Counted from the stretch's first letter, positions 8,997 to 20,745 are shown. The stretch: 64,000 bases of DNA from Tabrizicola aquatica (GCF_002900975.1 NZ_PJON01000004.1:186001-250000), one strand, 5' to 3'. Numbers and translations: made by a program. Notes: generated by a model not told the origin, from the sequence alone.

Positions 8997-10014
8997 TGCG
9001 CTTTGCCTCTGACAACACCTCTGGCGCCGCGCCCGAGGTCATGGCCGCGATCCTGAAGGCGAACGAGGGGTATGAACGGTCCTACGGCGCCGATGCCGCG
9101 ATGGCCCGTGTAACCGACCTTGTGCGTGAGATCTTCGAGGCCCCGCAGGCTGTCGTCCACCTTGTCGCCACTGGCACCGCCGCGAACGCCCTTGCCATCG
9201 CGACCCATTGCCCGCCCTGGGGCGCTGTGTTCTGCCACCAGCACGCCCACATCGCCGAGGATGAGTGCAACGCGCCCGAGTTCTACTCTGGTGCCAAGCT
9301 GGTCCTTGTCCCCGGCGCACATGGCAAGATCACCCCGGAGACCCTGGGCCAGGCTCTCTCCACCACCGGCGAAAGCGGGGTCCACGGCGTGCAACGCGGG
9401 ATGCTGTCCCTGACCAACGTGACCGAGGCGGGAACGGTCTATACCCCCGCCGAAATTGTCGCCCTGACCGCATTGGCCAAGGCCAAGGGCCTGCCCTGCC
9501 ACCTGGACGGCGCGCGCTTTGCCAATTCCCTGGTCACCACTGGCGCGACCCCGGCCCAGATGACATGGAAAGCCGGGATCGACGTGCTGTCGCTGGGCGG
9601 CACCAAGAACGGCTGCCTGGGGGTCGAAGGAGTTGTCCTTTTCAACCCCGAAAAGGCCTGGGAACTGGAACTTCGTCGCAAGCGCGGCGGGCATCTCTTC
9701 TCGAAGCACCGTTTCCTCTCGGCGCAGATGGAGGCGTATCTGACCGACGGTCTCTGGCTGCGCCTTGCCGCGCAGGCCAATGCCATGGGCCAACGGCTGG
9801 TCCAGGGCCTGCGCGACCGGCAGGCCCATGTTCCCCCGGCTGATGCCAACATGCTGTTCCCCGAATGGCCCATCGGCCACCATGACCGGCGCTTGAAGCT
9901 GCGGGTGCCGCCTACTACCGCTTTCCGGCCCCCGAAGGCCGCGAACGCGCCCGGCTCGTCGCGTCGTGGTCCACGACCGAGGTCGATGTCGACCGCTTCC
10001 TGGACGCCTTCTGA
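8996..10014 (+). pseudogene. ltaE: Low-specificity L-threonine aldolase, frameshifted near the C-terminus
   Basis: PLP enzyme cleaving L-threonine to glycine and acetaldehyde. From the ATG at 8996 the frame reads a normal beta-eliminating-lyase-fold protein: MRFASDNTSGAAPEVMAAI, the HLDGARFANSL strand, and SLGGTKNG with the PLP lysine at about residue 204. After ANMLFPEWPIGHH the frame breaks around 9886-9893: the family C-terminus (AGAAYYRFPAPEGRE, then LVASWSTTEVDVDRFLDAF and TGA at 10012) continues in another frame, one base lost or two gained. In the original frame translation would run to 10087 with an unrelated Arg/Pro-rich tail. The catalytic core is intact, so this may be a sequencing error, a real mutation, or a protein with an altered tail. 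Confidence 0.8.
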
Positions 10015-10042
10015 CCCTATTGCGTCACAGCGCAGGATTTTC

Positions 10043-10084
10043 GCACCGTTAGCGGTGCCGGGCGTTTGCAACCGCAAAACCCGG
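10043..10084 (+). terminator. Tandem hairpins between ltaE and prs
   Basis: GCACCG/CGGTGC with loop TTAG (10043-10058), immediately followed by CCGGG/CCCGG (10058-10084) enclosing TTTGC/GCAAA. No T run. It may terminate the upstream operon or fold in the prs leader. Confidence 0.4.
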
Positions 10085-10127
10085 TGATAAGCGACACGCA
10101 TCCCGAATCCGCTGCCCCGGAGCCCCC

Positions 10128-11147
10128 ATGCCCGCCGTCACCGAACCGAAGCTGATCGCCGGAAACGCCAACCTGTCTCTGGCGAAGTCCATTGCCCGCC
10201 GCATGTCCATGCACCGGGGGATGAGCGTGAACCTCGTGGACGCCCGCGTGGAACGGTTCAACGACCAGGAAATTTTCGTCGAGGTGTTCGAGAATGTCCG
10301 GGGCGAGGACATGTATGTCATCCAGTCCACCTCGAACCCGGCGAACGACAACCTGATGGAATTGCTGATCATGACCGACGCGCTGCGCCGGTCCTCGGCC
10401 AGCCGCATCACCGCCGTGATCCCCTATTTCGGCTATGCCCGCCAGGACCGCCGCGCCAAGGCCCGCACGCCGATCAGCGCCAAGCTGGTGGCCAACCTGA
10501 TCGAGACCGCGGGCGTCGACCGCGTGCTGACCCTCGACCTGCACGCGGCACAGATTCAGGGCTTCTTCGACATTCCGGTCGACAACCTTTACGCCAGCCC
10601 GGTCTTTGCGCTGGACATCGAACACCACTTCCGCGGCCAGCTGGACGAGCTGATGATCATCTCGCCCGACGTGGGCGGCGTCGCCCGGGCGCGCGAACTG
10701 GCCAAGCGAATCAACGCCCCCCTCGCCATCGTCGACAAACGCCGCGAGAAGGCGGGCGAGATTGCCGGAATGACCGTGATCGGCGACGTCCGCGGCCGCA
10801 AGTGCATCATCGTCGACGACATCTGCGACACGGCCGGCACGCTGTGCAAAGCCGCCGAGACCCTGATGGAGGCCGGCGCGACCGAGGTCCACAGCTATAT
10901 CACCCACGGCGTCCTTTCCGGCCCGGCGGTGGAGCGCGTGTCGAATTCGGTCATGAAGTCGCTGGTGATCACCGATTCCATCGAGCAGGGCGACAAGGTC
11001 AAGGGCGCCGGCAATATCCGCATCGTCCCCACCGCCCCGATGTTTGCCCAGGCGATCCTGAACATCTGGGGCGGCATGTCCGTCTCCAGCCTGTTCGAGA
11101 CCGACACCCTGGTGCCCATCTACGAGGGGCTGTACCAGCGCAGCTGA
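10128..11147 (+). CDS. prs: Ribose-phosphate pyrophosphokinase (PRPP synthetase)
   Basis: Makes PRPP from ribose 5-phosphate and ATP for purine, pyrimidine, histidine, tryptophan and NAD synthesis. The 339-residue protein shows the ATP/flexible loop region [12 protein letters not shown], the metal-binding [19 protein letters not shown], and the PRPP loop [13 protein letters not shown]. It is somewhat longer than the usual 310-320, with the extra residues around 275-300. GGAG is placed 6-7 nt before the ATG. It ends at a hairpin that overlaps its own stop codon. PRPP made here also feeds HisG, encoded further along the window. Confidence 0.97.
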   Translation: MPAVTEPKLIAGNANLSLAKSIARRMSMHRGMSVNLVDARVERFNDQEIFVEVFENVRGEDMYVIQSTSNPANDNLMELLIMTDALRRSSASRITAVIPYFGYARQDRRAKARTPISAKLVANLIETAGVDRVLTLDLHAAQIQGFFDIPVDNLYASPVFALDIEHHFRGQLDELMIISPDVGGVARARELAKRINAPLAIVDKRREKAGEIAGMTVIGDVRGRKCIIVDDICDTAGTLCKAAETLMEAGATEVHSYITHGVLSGPAVERVSNSVMKSLVITDSIEQGDKVKGAGNIRIVPTAPMFAQAILNIWGGMSVSSLFETDTLVPIYEGLYQRS

Positions 11148-11180
11148 ATTTCCCGAGATCGGTGAAATTCAGCCCATTTT
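11143..11180 (+). terminator. Terminator of prs
   Basis: GCTGAATTTC (11143-11152) and GAAATTCAGC (11164-11173) form a 10-bp stem, followed by CCATTTT. The stem includes the TGA stop codon of prs. Confidence 0.65.
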
Positions 11181-11231
11181 AGGCCGCAATTCCTCGGCAG
11201 AACCCACATTGTTCAACAAGTGTGGCGGATC

Positions 11232-12296
11232 ATGCGGTCAGTTTCCGTAGAGCAGGGTAGAGCGTTGGGGCCAGTGCTGCGGCGCCATGGGATGTTGATC
11301 GCGATCGTCGCTGGATATTGCGCAATCGCCTGGTGGATCGCCAGCCAGTACACGTTCAACGTGACTGGCGACAAGATCGGCGCCTTGCTGCGCAGCTTCG
11401 GCAAGAAGGTGCCCCAGATGATCTTTCTGGTGCTTTTTGCCCGGCTGCTTTACCTGACCTACGTCAAACGGGTCGATGATCGGATCGGGGTTCTGAAGGC
11501 AGATATCCGGTCTTTCCTGACGGACCGCGACCGGATGCTCAGCGGCCTGCTGGCCTTCCTGCTTATGTCCTTGACACTTATCGCTTTTGCGCAGTTGAAG
11601 AACCTGATCCCCGAGATCAACCCATTCGCCTGGGACGAGGCGTTCATGCAGCTGGATCGCACCCTGCATTTCGGCGCCTTGCCGCATGAATTCCTGCATG
11701 CGGTGTTTGGCGGGCACTACATGATCTCGCTCTTCACCGGGCTCTACAACATCTGGCTTTTCATGATGTATTTCGTGCTGGTCATGGCCTGTTTCATGCG
11801 GCCAGACAGCGCGGTGCGGATGCAATATCTGATCGCGTTCCTGTTCACCTGGGCCATTGGCGGCAACCTCTTCGCCACCCTGTTCTCCTCGGCTGGGCCG
11901 GTCTACTACGCTGACCTCGGGTTGGGCGACGCTTACGCCAGCCTGATGCAGCGCCTGCACGATCATGCAGCCACCGGCGCACTTACCGTCGTCGACACGC
12001 AGTATCTGTTGTGGGAGATGTACTCGCGTCCTGAACTGATCAACGCCATTTCGGCCTTCCCCAGCATGCACGTCGGCTCGTCCGTCCTGATGGCGATCTT
12101 TGCCTGGCGTGTATCCCGGATGGCTGGCTACCTTGCCTGGACCTTTGCGCTGCTGATCATGATCGGCTCGGTCCTGCTGGCCTGGCACTATGCCGTGGAT
12201 GGCTATGTCGGGGGTCTGGTGGCGGGGTTCAGCTGGTTCCTGGCCGGGCTTATCGTCCGCGCAAGGTCCGAAGACTTTTCCCCCGTCCGCAGCTGA
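11232..12296 (+). CDS. PAP2 superfamily membrane phosphatase / phosphotransferase (Aur1/Ipt1-like)
   Basis: About 354 residues with six or more hydrophobic segments (for instance GMLIAIVAGYCAIAWWIA and LLAFLLMSLTLIAFA). The C-terminal half has the PAP2 catalytic motifs in the form seen in inositolphosphotransferase-like proteins: SAFPSMHVGSS and LLAWHYAVDGYVGG with the two catalytic His. The active site would face the periplasmic side. It could dephosphorylate or transfer a lipid-linked phosphate head group; the substrate is unknown. Start uncertain: a GTG at 11220 is in frame, and neither has a clear ribosome site. Its stop abuts the stop of the convergent lectin gene. Confidence 0.8.
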   Translation: MRSVSVEQGRALGPVLRRHGMLIAIVAGYCAIAWWIASQYTFNVTGDKIGALLRSFGKKVPQMIFLVLFARLLYLTYVKRVDDRIGVLKADIRSFLTDRDRMLSGLLAFLLMSLTLIAFAQLKNLIPEINPFAWDEAFMQLDRTLHFGALPHEFLHAVFGGHYMISLFTGLYNIWLFMMYFVLVMACFMRPDSAVRMQYLIAFLFTWAIGGNLFATLFSSAGPVYYADLGLGDAYASLMQRLHDHAATGALTVVDTQYLLWEMYSRPELINAISAFPSMHVGSSVLMAIFAWRVSRMAGYLAWTFALLIMIGSVLLAWHYAVDGYVGGLVAGFSWFLAGLIVRARSEDFSPVRS

Positions 12297-12644
12297 TCAG
12301 GTCACGTCCCAGTCATCCTCGTCCCGGGTCGCGCCGATCGCCATCCAGTCGGCGCGAATGCGGGCCACCCGGGTATCGGCCCAGGTGCGGAACACGATAT
12401 CGAAGCCCTGGGCCGTAATGTTCTCGGCCGCGATGTCGATACGCGAGTTTGTCCGGTGGTCGATGTCCCACATCGAAATGCCGACCGTCACGGCGGGGAT
12501 GTCCAGAAAGGGTTCGCGGAAAAGTTGCGCCTGCCGGACCTCACGCGGGCCCGCGCCGGTCCACATCGGTCCGTCATGGGCAAAATCGTTGAACAGGATC
12601 GTCGACCCCTGCTCGACCCCGACCACTCCACCAATTCGCCGCAT
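12297..12644 (-). CDS. H-type lectin domain protein
   Basis: About 115 residues. Segments such as GSTILFNDFAHDGPMW, VGISMWDIDHRTNSRIDI and ENITAQGFDIVFRTWADTRVARIRADWMAIG match the small H-type (discoidin/Helix pomatia-like) lectin domain, which in bacteria occurs as short cytosolic or surface carbohydrate-binding proteins of unknown role. No signal peptide. The start at 12644 is chosen since GGA lies 6 nt upstream; an ATG two codons earlier overlaps that site. It follows the atp terminator, so it must have its own promoter or rely on read-through. Confidence 0.75.
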   Translation of the reverse strand: MRRIGGVVGVEQGSTILFNDFAHDGPMWTGAGPREVRQAQLFREPFLDIPAVTVGISMWDIDHRTNSRIDIAAENITAQGFDIVFRTWADTRVARIRADWMAIGATRDEDDWDVT

Positions 12645-12706
12645 CGTCATTCCACACGTCCACACCCAAACGCATCTTGCCCGATTCGGCAGCAAAAGGG
12701 GTTAGC

Positions 12707-12739
12707 AAAAAAGAAAAGGCCCCGAAAAATCGGGGCCTT
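12707..12739 (-). terminator. Rho-independent terminator of the atp operon
   Basis: Minus-strand stem AAGGCCCCGA/TCGGGGCCTT (12730-12739 with 12716-12725), loop of four T, followed by a T-rich run to 12707. It lies about 20 nt past the atpC stop. Confidence 0.92.
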
Positions 12740-12759
12740 CATCCGCGCTAGGGCCAGGA

Positions 12760-13152
12760 TCAGATCCCGGCCTGGGCGCGCATCGCGTAAAGGTCGGCCA
12801 CCGCCTTGTCGGCCGTGTCCTTGTCGGCATTGACCGCCGCCGCTTCGCAGGCGTCCGCCACCAGGGCGTCCATCTGCGCCGGGGTCATCTCGTCCAGCGG
12901 GACGGCCTGTTCAGCCAGGACCGACACGCCAGTCGCGCTGATCTCGGCGAAGCCGCCGGTCACGACATAGGCCTTCACGCCGTCCGCCGAGACCACTTTC
13001 AGCAGGCCCGGCCGCAGCGAGGTGATGGTGGGGGTATGCCCCTCCATCGCCGTCAGGTCGCCCTGGGCGCCCGGAATCTGGACCTCGGTCGCCGGATAGG
13101 ACGCGAGGCGCCGCTCCGGGCTGACCAGGTCGAATTGCACCGTGCTGGCCAT
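12760..13152 (-). CDS. atpC: F1 ATP synthase subunit epsilon
   Basis: Part of the central stalk; couples rotation to catalysis and inhibits ATP hydrolysis. 130 residues. The beta-sandwich start [15 protein letters not shown], the segment [22 protein letters not shown] and the [17 protein letters not shown] strand are typical. The C-terminal helical part (residues 90-130, rich in Ala and Asp) is present but short, as in related alphaproteobacteria. It is the last gene of the operon, 9 nt behind atpD, followed by a strong terminator. Confidence 0.96.
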   Translation of the reverse strand: MASTVQFDLVSPERRLASYPATEVQIPGAQGDLTAMEGHTPTITSLRPGLLKVVSADGVKAYVVTGGFAEISATGVSVLAEQAVPLDEMTPAQMDALVADACEAAAVNADKDTADKAVADLYAMRAQAGI

Positions 13153-13161
13153 TTCGCCCCC

Positions 13162-14667
<1,506 letters not shown>

Positions 14668-15417
14668 TCAGGTGGCATCGAACCACCCGCCGCCAAAGGC
14701 GACCCGTCCGGTGACGCAATGGAAGATGCGTCCCGGAAAGTACCGCCGGTATTTCGCCCGGAACTGGTTCCGGATTTGGGCAAAGCTTTCATCCGCACGG
14801 GCCTGGCCCTTGTGCAGAAGGTGGAAGTCGATCGCATAGGACCGGCCGCCCAGGAATTCGGCCTGCAGGCAGAGGTCGGCCCCGTAGTAGTGGAAACCGG
14901 CCATGTCGTACGAGTTCAGCACCGGCTTCAGCCGCCGCATGACGATGAAACATTCGTCCAGCGATTCCACCCGCGCCGGGACCTGACCCAGCCGGCGGTC
15001 CTGGCCAAAGACATCGCTGATGTGCAGCGCCTGCGCCGTGACCGAGTGGTTCAGCGGCCGCCAGGGGCTGCCCGCGACGCCGGCGACCAGCCACTGCGGA
15101 TCGGCCGCCTCCAGCGCGTCGATCCGGGCGACCAGATCGTCAAAGCCGCAGTCCACCAGTTCCACATCCTCGTGGCAGAAGATCACATAGCGGCCCCGGA
15201 CCTGGGGCCACATGTGCTTGTGCCAGTTGAACCCGTCGAACTGGTTGCCCTTGCGATTGTCGGCCGCCAGAAACTCGCTGTTGTCGGGGGTGAACCCGTG
15301 CGCAGCAAAGCTTTCCAGCAGCCGGTCGTACTTCGCCTGATCCCGCACCAGCGAGCATACCGAGAAGACAAGATCGCTCTCGTCCCGGTTCTGCACATAT
15401 GTCGGCTGCGGGATCAT
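14668..15417 (-). CDS. Gene X of the atp operon: glycosyltransferase-like protein of unknown function
   Basis: 249 residues between atpG (3-nt gap) and atpD. There is a Rossmann-like start (DLVFSVCSLVRDQAKYDRLL), then LAADNRKGNQFDGFNW, an acidic turn YVIFCHEDVELVDCGFDDL resembling the metal-binding region of GT-A glycosyltransferases, and DMAGFHYYGADLCLQAEFLG, which resembles the acceptor-side acidic motif of that fold. No signal peptide or transmembrane segment. From memory, an unassigned reading frame between gamma and beta was described in the atp operon of Rhodopseudomonas blastica, a close relative; whether it is the same family needs checking. It has no obvious role in ATP synthase; the glycosyltransferase label is inference. 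Confidence 0.7.
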   Translation of the reverse strand: MIPQPTYVQNRDESDLVFSVCSLVRDQAKYDRLLESFAAHGFTPDNSEFLAADNRKGNQFDGFNWHKHMWPQVRGRYVIFCHEDVELVDCGFDDLVARIDALEAADPQWLVAGVAGSPWRPLNHSVTAQALHISDVFGQDRRLGQVPARVESLDECFIVMRRLKPVLNSYDMAGFHYYGADLCLQAEFLGGRSYAIDFHLLHKGQARADESFAQIRNQFRAKYRRYFPGRIFHCVTGRVAFGGGWFDAT

Positions 15418-15420
15418 GGG

Positions 15421-16287
15421 TCAGAGGGCCTCGGCACCCGAGATGATCTCGATCAGTTCCTTGGTGATCGCGGCCTGACGGCTCCGGTTGTACTGGATCG
15501 TCAGCTTGTTGATCATGTCGCCGGCATTGCGGGTCGCGTTGTCCATGGCGGACATCCGCGCGCCCTGCTCCGACGCGCCGTTTTCCAACAGAGCCGTGAA
15601 GATCTGCGTCGCCACGCCGCGCGGCAGAAGGTCGGCCAGGATCGCCTCTTCCGAGGGTTCGTAGTCATACAGCGCCGTCGAGGCGGTGGCTTCGAACTTG
15701 GCCGGGATCACCTGCTGCGCGGTCGGAACCTGGCTGATCACCGACTGGAAGCGGTTGTAGAAGATCGTGACCACGTCCGCTTCGCCAGCCTCGAAGGCCG
15801 CCATGACTTCCCGCGCGATGCCTTGCGCGTTGGCATAGCCCACGCGCTTGACTTCGCCCAGGTCGACGTGACCCACGAAGGCGCTGGACCAGTCGCGCTT
15901 CAGCTGCTCGCGGCCCTTCTTGCCGACGGTCAGGATCTTGACCGTCTTGCCCGCCGCCACCAGCTCGTTCGCCCGCAGGCGCGCCAGCTTGACGATCGAC
16001 GAGTTGAAGCCGCCGCAAAGCCCCCGCTCCGAGGTCATCACGACCAGAAGATGCACCTGGTCCTTGCCGTTTCCAGCCAGAAGCTTCGGTGCGCCTTCCC
16101 CGGTTCCGACGCCGGCCGCAAGGGCCGACATCACCGCTGTCATCCGCTCGGCAAACGGCCGGGCGGCTTCGGCAGCCTCTTGTGCGCGGCGCAGTTTCGC
16201 CGCGGCGACCATCTGCATCGCCTTCGTGATCTTCCGCGTGTTCTTCACGCTTCCGATCCGGTTCTTCAGGTCCTTAAGGCTGGGCAT
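15421..16287 (-). CDS. atpG: F1 ATP synthase subunit gamma
   Basis: Rotor shaft of F1. 288 residues. The N-terminal coiled-coil helix ([24 protein letters not shown], residues 1-24, then [10 protein letters not shown]) and C-terminal helix ([31 protein letters not shown]) that form the shaft are conserved, as is the [11 protein letters not shown] segment. It lies 19 nt after atpA. Confidence 0.98.
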   Translation of the reverse strand: MPSLKDLKNRIGSVKNTRKITKAMQMVAAAKLRRAQEAAEAARPFAERMTAVMSALAAGVGTGEGAPKLLAGNGKDQVHLLVVMTSERGLCGGFNSSIVKLARLRANELVAAGKTVKILTVGKKGREQLKRDWSSAFVGHVDLGEVKRVGYANAQGIAREVMAAFEAGEADVVTIFYNRFQSVISQVPTAQQVIPAKFEATASTALYDYEPSEEAILADLLPRGVATQIFTALLENGASEQGARMSAMDNATRNAGDMINKLTIQYNRSRQAAITKELIEIISGAEAL

Positions 16288-16306
16288 CTGCCTATTCCTT
16301 CAGGGC

Positions 16307-17845
16307 TCAGGCGAAGTCTTTGGCGAAGGCGTCCAGTTCCGCGCGGATCGCTTTCTCCAGGTCGCCCGCCACTTTGCGGTCGTTCTTGGTGATGTCTTCC
16401 AGCAGAGCTTTGCCCGTCGTGCGCAGGTGCTTCAAAAGCCCCGCCTCGAACCGGCCGACGTCCTTGACCGCGATCTTGTCCAGGTAGCCGCTGGTCCCGG
16501 CATAGATCACCACGACGATTTCCGCGTTGGTCATCGGCGAGTACTGGTTCTGCTTCATCAGCTCGGTCAGGCGCGCGCCGCGGTTCAGAAGCGCCTGGGT
16601 CGAAGCGTCAAGGTCCGAACCGAACTGGGCGAAGGCCGCCATTTCGCGGTACTGCGCCAGTTCCAGCTTCACCTTGCCGGCCACCGACTTCATCGCGCTG
16701 GTCTGCGCCGAAGAGCCGACGCGCGACACCGACAGACCGGTGTTCACGGCCGGGCGGATGCCCTGGTAGAACAGTTCGGTTTCCAGGAAGATCTGGCCGT
16801 CGGTGATCGAGATCACGTTCGTCGGGATATAGGCCGACACGTCGCCCGCCTGGGTTTCGATGATCGGCAGCGCGGTCAGCGAGCCGGCGCCGAAATCCTC
16901 GTTCAGCTTGGCCGAACGCTCCAAGAGACGCGAGTGCAGGTAGAACACGTCGCCCGGATAGGCTTCACGCCCCGGCGGACGGCGCAGCAGCAGCGACATC
17001 TGACGGTAGGCAACGGCCTGCTTCGACAGGTCATCATAGATGATCAGGGCGTGGCGGCCGTTGTCGCGGAAGAATTCCGCCATCGCGGTCGCCGAATAGG
17101 GCGCCAGGAACTGCATCGGCGCCGGGTCAGAGGCGGTCGCGGCCACGACGATGGTGTAGGCCATCGCACCGGTTTCTTCCAGCTTCTTCACCAGCTGCGC
17201 CACGGTCGAGCGCTTCTGCCCGATGGCGACATAGATGCAGTACAGCTTCTTCGATTCGTCCGAACCGGCGGCGTCGTTATAGGCCTTCTGGTTCAGGATA
17301 GTGTCCAGCGCCACGGCGGTCTTGCCGGTCTGGCGGTCGCCGATGATCAGTTCGCGCTGGCCGCGGCCAACCGGGATCATCGCGTCGATGGCCTTGAGGC
17401 CGGTCGCCATCGGCTCATGCACCGATTTGCGCGGGATGATGCCGGGGGCTTTCACGTCGGCGATCCGACGCTCGGTCGCGGCGATCGGGCCCTTGCCGTC
17501 GATCGGGTTGCCCAGACCGTCCACGACGCGGCCCAGCAGCTCGTTGCCGGCGGGCACGTCCACGATGGACTTGGTGCGCTTGACGGTGTCGCCTTCCTTG
17601 ATGTCCTGGTCGGACCCGAAGATAACGATACCGACGTTGTCGACTTCCAGGTTCAGGGCCATCCCGCGGATGCCGCCGGGGAATTCCACCATCTCGCCGG
17701 CCTGGACGTTGTCCAGACCGTGAACACGGGCAATCCCGTCGCCGACCGACAGCACGCGGCCAACTTCGGCCACTTCGGCGTCCTTGCCGAAATTCTTGAT
17801 CTGCTCTTTCAGGATCGCAGAGATCTCAGCAGCCTGAATTCCCAT
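16307..17845 (-). CDS. atpA: F1 ATP synthase subunit alpha
   Basis: Non-catalytic nucleotide-binding subunit of the F1 head, 512 residues. [20 protein letters not shown] is a standard start; Walker [15 protein letters not shown] and the signature [17 protein letters not shown] with the catalytic arginine are present. The ATG at 17845 shares its A with the atpH stop (TGATG), so translation is coupled; a GTG one codon upstream is also open but falls within the atpH stop. AGGTTGGG precedes it as ribosome site. Confidence 0.98.
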   Translation of the reverse strand: MGIQAAEISAILKEQIKNFGKDAEVAEVGRVLSVGDGIARVHGLDNVQAGEMVEFPGGIRGMALNLEVDNVGIVIFGSDQDIKEGDTVKRTKSIVDVPAGNELLGRVVDGLGNPIDGKGPIAATERRIADVKAPGIIPRKSVHEPMATGLKAIDAMIPVGRGQRELIIGDRQTGKTAVALDTILNQKAYNDAAGSDESKKLYCIYVAIGQKRSTVAQLVKKLEETGAMAYTIVVAATASDPAPMQFLAPYSATAMAEFFRDNGRHALIIYDDLSKQAVAYRQMSLLLRRPPGREAYPGDVFYLHSRLLERSAKLNEDFGAGSLTALPIIETQAGDVSAYIPTNVISITDGQIFLETELFYQGIRPAVNTGLSVSRVGSSAQTSAMKSVAGKVKLELAQYREMAAFAQFGSDLDASTQALLNRGARLTELMKQNQYSPMTNAEIVVVIYAGTSGYLDKIAVKDVGRFEAGLLKHLRTTGKALLEDITKNDRKVAGDLEKAIRAELDAFAKDFA

Positions 17846-18405
17846 CACCCAACCTCTTTCATTGCATTTTGCAGGGCCGCGAGCTTTGCCTTGATCGACG
17901 TGTCGATCATGGTCGAGCCCAGCTTCACGACTAGACCGCCGATGAGGGACTCATCGACGGTGGTTTTCAGTTTCACGGTCTTGCCGACGCGGGCCTTCAG
18001 CGTCTCGGCAAGCTTTTTCGATTGGGCGGCCGACAGCGCGCGGGCGGCGGTGACCTCGGCGGTCATCTCACCCTTCTCGGTGGCGATCATGTCGGTCAGC
18101 GCGGTCAGAAGCTGCGGCAGCACGAACAGGCGCCGCTTTTCGGCCATCAGGGCCAGCGTGTTGGCCATCAGCGCGCTGACGCCCAGCCTGGCGCCGATTG
18201 CTGCGATCACCTTGCCCTGGTCCTCGCGGGTGACCACCGGCGAGGCGATCACGTCGCGCAGCTCGGCGCTGGCGGCCAGGGTTTCCGACAATGCAGCAGT
18301 ATCGGCTTCCAGCGCCTTCAGCGCCTTGTCGTCCTTGGCCAGGTCGAACAACGCCGATGCGTAACGCGAGGCAATGCCCAGAGAGATCGAAGCCGGTTCT
18401 GACAC
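17845..18405 (-). CDS. atpH: F1 ATP synthase subunit delta (OSCP)
   Basis: Peripheral-stalk subunit joining F1 to the b subunits. The true start is GTG at 18405 ([23 protein letters not shown]), giving 186 residues, the family length; GGAAGG is 7 nt upstream. The frame stays open to 19011 but that extension is not coding in character. Conserved C-terminal [26 protein letters not shown]. First gene of the F1 operon; the F0 genes (atpB, E, F) are not in the window, as expected for alphaproteobacteria where F0 and F1 operons are separate. Confidence 0.96.
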   Translation of the reverse strand: MSEPASISLGIASRYASALFDLAKDDKALKALEADTAALSETLAASAELRDVIASPVVTREDQGKVIAAIGARLGVSALMANTLALMAEKRRLFVLPQLLTALTDMIATEKGEMTAEVTAARALSAAQSKKLAETLKARVGKTVKLKTTVDESLIGGLVVKLGSTMIDTSIKAKLAALQNAMKEVG

Positions 18406-18820
18406 GTCAACCCTTCCGCTTTTTCTTGCCCTGGGCTCTCGCGAACCGGGCTTTTCTTCGGCGCACACCTCACCCGTCGACTGGGGGGCGCACCATCCGT
18501 CGCGGGCGTCCTTAGCAGAGGCGTATCCACCCCGCAACCGGGTTGCAGGCCGTTTTGTGATCCAACTTGTCGCGGATCGCGCGGGCCGGAAGGCAGCCCG
18601 GCAAGCCGACCGCTTTCCAGCGCCCAGACCGGACGGATCGGGCCACCTGCCCCCGGCCTGCCGGGCAGGGGATCCAAGGGGGCATTCCCCGCGTTGACCG
18701 GCGGTCGGGGCGTGCGGACACAACCTCCCTGCCGGATCAAGCCAACCCGCTGATCCGACCGGCGCCTTGCAGTCCGGGCGGCCGGCGACCAGCCCAAAGC
18801 GGCAGGAAGGAGACAGCCAG
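18406..18820. promoter_or_regulatory. 415-bp divergent intergenic region (atpH / DUF2254)
   Basis: No gene supported here. The best minus-strand promoter for the F1 operon is -35 TTGCGG (18532-18537) and -10 TAAGGA (18509-18514), 17 nt apart, which would give a leader of about 95 nt. Several GC-rich dyads are seen around 18570-18680 (for example GCCCCCGGCCTGCCGGGC). On the plus strand AGGAAGGAG at 18805-18815 is the ribosome site of the DUF2254 gene. Confidence 0.4.
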
Positions 18821-20107
18821 ATGTCCAGGATCCAGTGGCTGCTCTCCCGTCTGCGCAAGACGCTTTGGGTCAGGGTTTCCCTGTTCGCCCTATTCGGGGT
18901 TCTCGTGGCAGGCCTGGCTTCGCTGTCGAACCGGCTGTTCCCGGGCGCGATGCCGTTCGACATCTCGACCGACGCGATCGACAGCCTTCTGACAATCATC
19001 GCGTCCAGCATGTTGGCGGTGACGACCTTCTCGGTCGGCGCGCTGACGGCGGCCTACAGCTCTGCCACCTCACACGGGACGGCCCGCGCGACTCAGCTCC
19101 TGACCGAGGACCGCGTGGTGCAGACGTCGCTGGCGACCTTCGTCGGGTCTTTCCTGTTCAGCATCGTCGGACTTATTGCCCTGAAGCTCAGCGCCTATGG
19201 GCCCGAGGGGCGCGCGGTCCTGTTTGCGGTCACCCTTGGGATGATCGCCCTGATCGTGCTGGCGCTCTTGCGCTGGATCAACCAGCTGACCCGACTGGGC
19301 CGCGTCTCGGATACGGTCGGACGGATCGAGCAAGAGACCAGGGACGCCATGGAGGCCCGGTTGACCCTGCCCTTTCTCGGTGGCGCCCCGCTTCCCGCCA
19401 CCTTGACGGCCAGCGGTCTGGGGACGGGCGTGATGACGACGGACCTGGGCTATGTCGCCTTCATCGACACGGCCGGACTTTCGGAACGGGCCGAGACGGC
19501 GGACTGCCGGATCGACATCCTCGTCCTGCCCGGAACCTTCGTCTATGCGGATACGATGCTGGCCAGGATCACCAGTCCGGGCGACCCGCCGGACGACCTC
19601 GTCGACGCGGTGCGGTCGGCCTTCACCATCGCCGCGTCACGCAACTTCGACCAGGATCCGCGGTTTGGCCTGGTCGTGCTGACCGAAGTTGCACTGCGCG
19701 CCCTGTCCCCGGCGGTCAATGATCCCGGCACCGCAATCGACGTGATCGGACGGCACACCCGCCTGCTAAGCTTCTGGGCCGAGCGGTGGGAGGCTGCCTG
19801 CACAAAGCCACCGGAATTTCCCCGCCTGCGCGTGCCCGCGCTGGATTATGGCGACCTCTTCGACGACGCCTTCACCCTTATCGCACGCGACGGGGCCGGC
19901 CAGATCGACGTGATGCTCTGCATTGCACGGGCGCTTGCCGCCTTGTCCCGGATCGGCCCGGACGCATCGCGGCAGGCAGCCCGCGATCAGTTGCAACTCG
20001 CCCTGCATCGCGCGACCGCCGCACTTGCGGCCGAGGCCGACCGCCGCCGCCTGCAAGCGGCGGTAGACGGCATCGTCGCCCTCAAGTTCCCGGTTCACAC
20101 CTTATGA
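18821..20107 (+). CDS. DUF2254 family inner-membrane protein
   Basis: 428 residues. Four hydrophobic segments in the first 160 residues ([76 protein letters not shown]), then a soluble domain with the family motif [19 protein letters not shown]. Function unknown. The start is set at 18821 because AGGAAGGAG precedes it; the frame is open 18 codons further upstream. Divergent from the atp operon. Confidence 0.85.
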   Translation: MSRIQWLLSRLRKTLWVRVSLFALFGVLVAGLASLSNRLFPGAMPFDISTDAIDSLLTIIASSMLAVTTFSVGALTAAYSSATSHGTARATQLLTEDRVVQTSLATFVGSFLFSIVGLIALKLSAYGPEGRAVLFAVTLGMIALIVLALLRWINQLTRLGRVSDTVGRIEQETRDAMEARLTLPFLGGAPLPATLTASGLGTGVMTTDLGYVAFIDTAGLSERAETADCRIDILVLPGTFVYADTMLARITSPGDPPDDLVDAVRSAFTIAASRNFDQDPRFGLVVLTEVALRALSPAVNDPGTAIDVIGRHTRLLSFWAERWEAACTKPPEFPRLRVPALDYGDLFDDAFTLIARDGAGQIDVMLCIARALAALSRIGPDASRQAARDQLQLALHRATAALAAEADRRRLQAAVDGIVALKFPVHTL

Positions 20108-20199
20108 CATGCGCGTCAGTCGGGCTGCGCGCGGGTTGACCTTCCCCGCCTTGCACCGGAAGCCTGCCGCCGCAACGAAGCAACAGAAAGGCAGGCAGC

Positions 20200-20745
20200 A
20201 TGACACTTACTCGACGCGGGCTTCTGGGCGCGACCCTTGGCGCGACGGTTCTTGCAACTGCGGCCCGGGCCAATACCAGCGCGGTGCGCAACAATGTCTC
20301 GGGCTTCGTCATGCAGGACTGGCGCGACCATTTCGACAGCCTCGGCAAGGCGACCATCGTGGCCGACACCGCCTCGCGCGCGTTGCACTACTGGAGCGGC
20401 GATGGCACCGACTACCGGATCTTTCCCACCTCGGTCCCGCTGACCGACGAGCTGACCAAGCGCGGCTACACCGAAATCGTGCGCAAGAAGGTCGGTCCCA
20501 GCTGGACCCCGACGCCTTCGCAGATGGAGCGCTACCCGGACTGGAAGCCGATCGGCCCGGGGCCCGAGAACCCGCTGGGGACCCATGCCATGTATCTGTC
20601 CTGGCCGGCCTACATCATCCACGGCACCCACGACACCCGGAAGATCGGCCGCCGCTCTTCGGATGGCTGCATCGGCCTGTTCAACGAGAACATCGCCGAG
20701 TTGTTCGAACTCTGCCCGGTCGGCACCCAGGTCCGCGTGATCTAG
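20200..20745 (+). CDS. L,D-transpeptidase (YkuD domain), Tat-exported
   Basis: 181 residues. The N-terminus LTRRGLLGATLGATVLATAARA is a twin-arginine-type signal (RRGLL) ending in Ala-x-Ala. The YkuD domain follows, with YIIHGTHDTRKIGRRSSDGCIGLFN: the His and the catalytic Cys of the HG...S-x-GC motif are present, though Asp replaces the usual His before Gly-Cys and Gly replaces the usual Arg after. Such enzymes form 3-3 peptidoglycan cross-links or attach proteins to the wall in the periplasm. Single gene, convergent with the methyltransferase gene. Confidence 0.88.
   Translation: MTLTRRGLLGATLGATVLATAARANTSAVRNNVSGFVMQDWRDHFDSLGKATIVADTASRALHYWSGDGTDYRIFPTSVPLTDELTKRGYTEIVRKKVGPSWTPTPSQMERYPDWKPIGPGPENPLGTHAMYLSWPAYIIHGTHDTRKIGRRSSDGCIGLFNENIAELFELCPVGTQVRVI

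Noticed and set aside
18406-19011. Long N-terminal extension of atpH
   Set aside because: The conserved delta subunit starts at the GTG at 18405, which has a good ribosome site; the extension is low-complexity and would overlap the promoter and the divergent gene.
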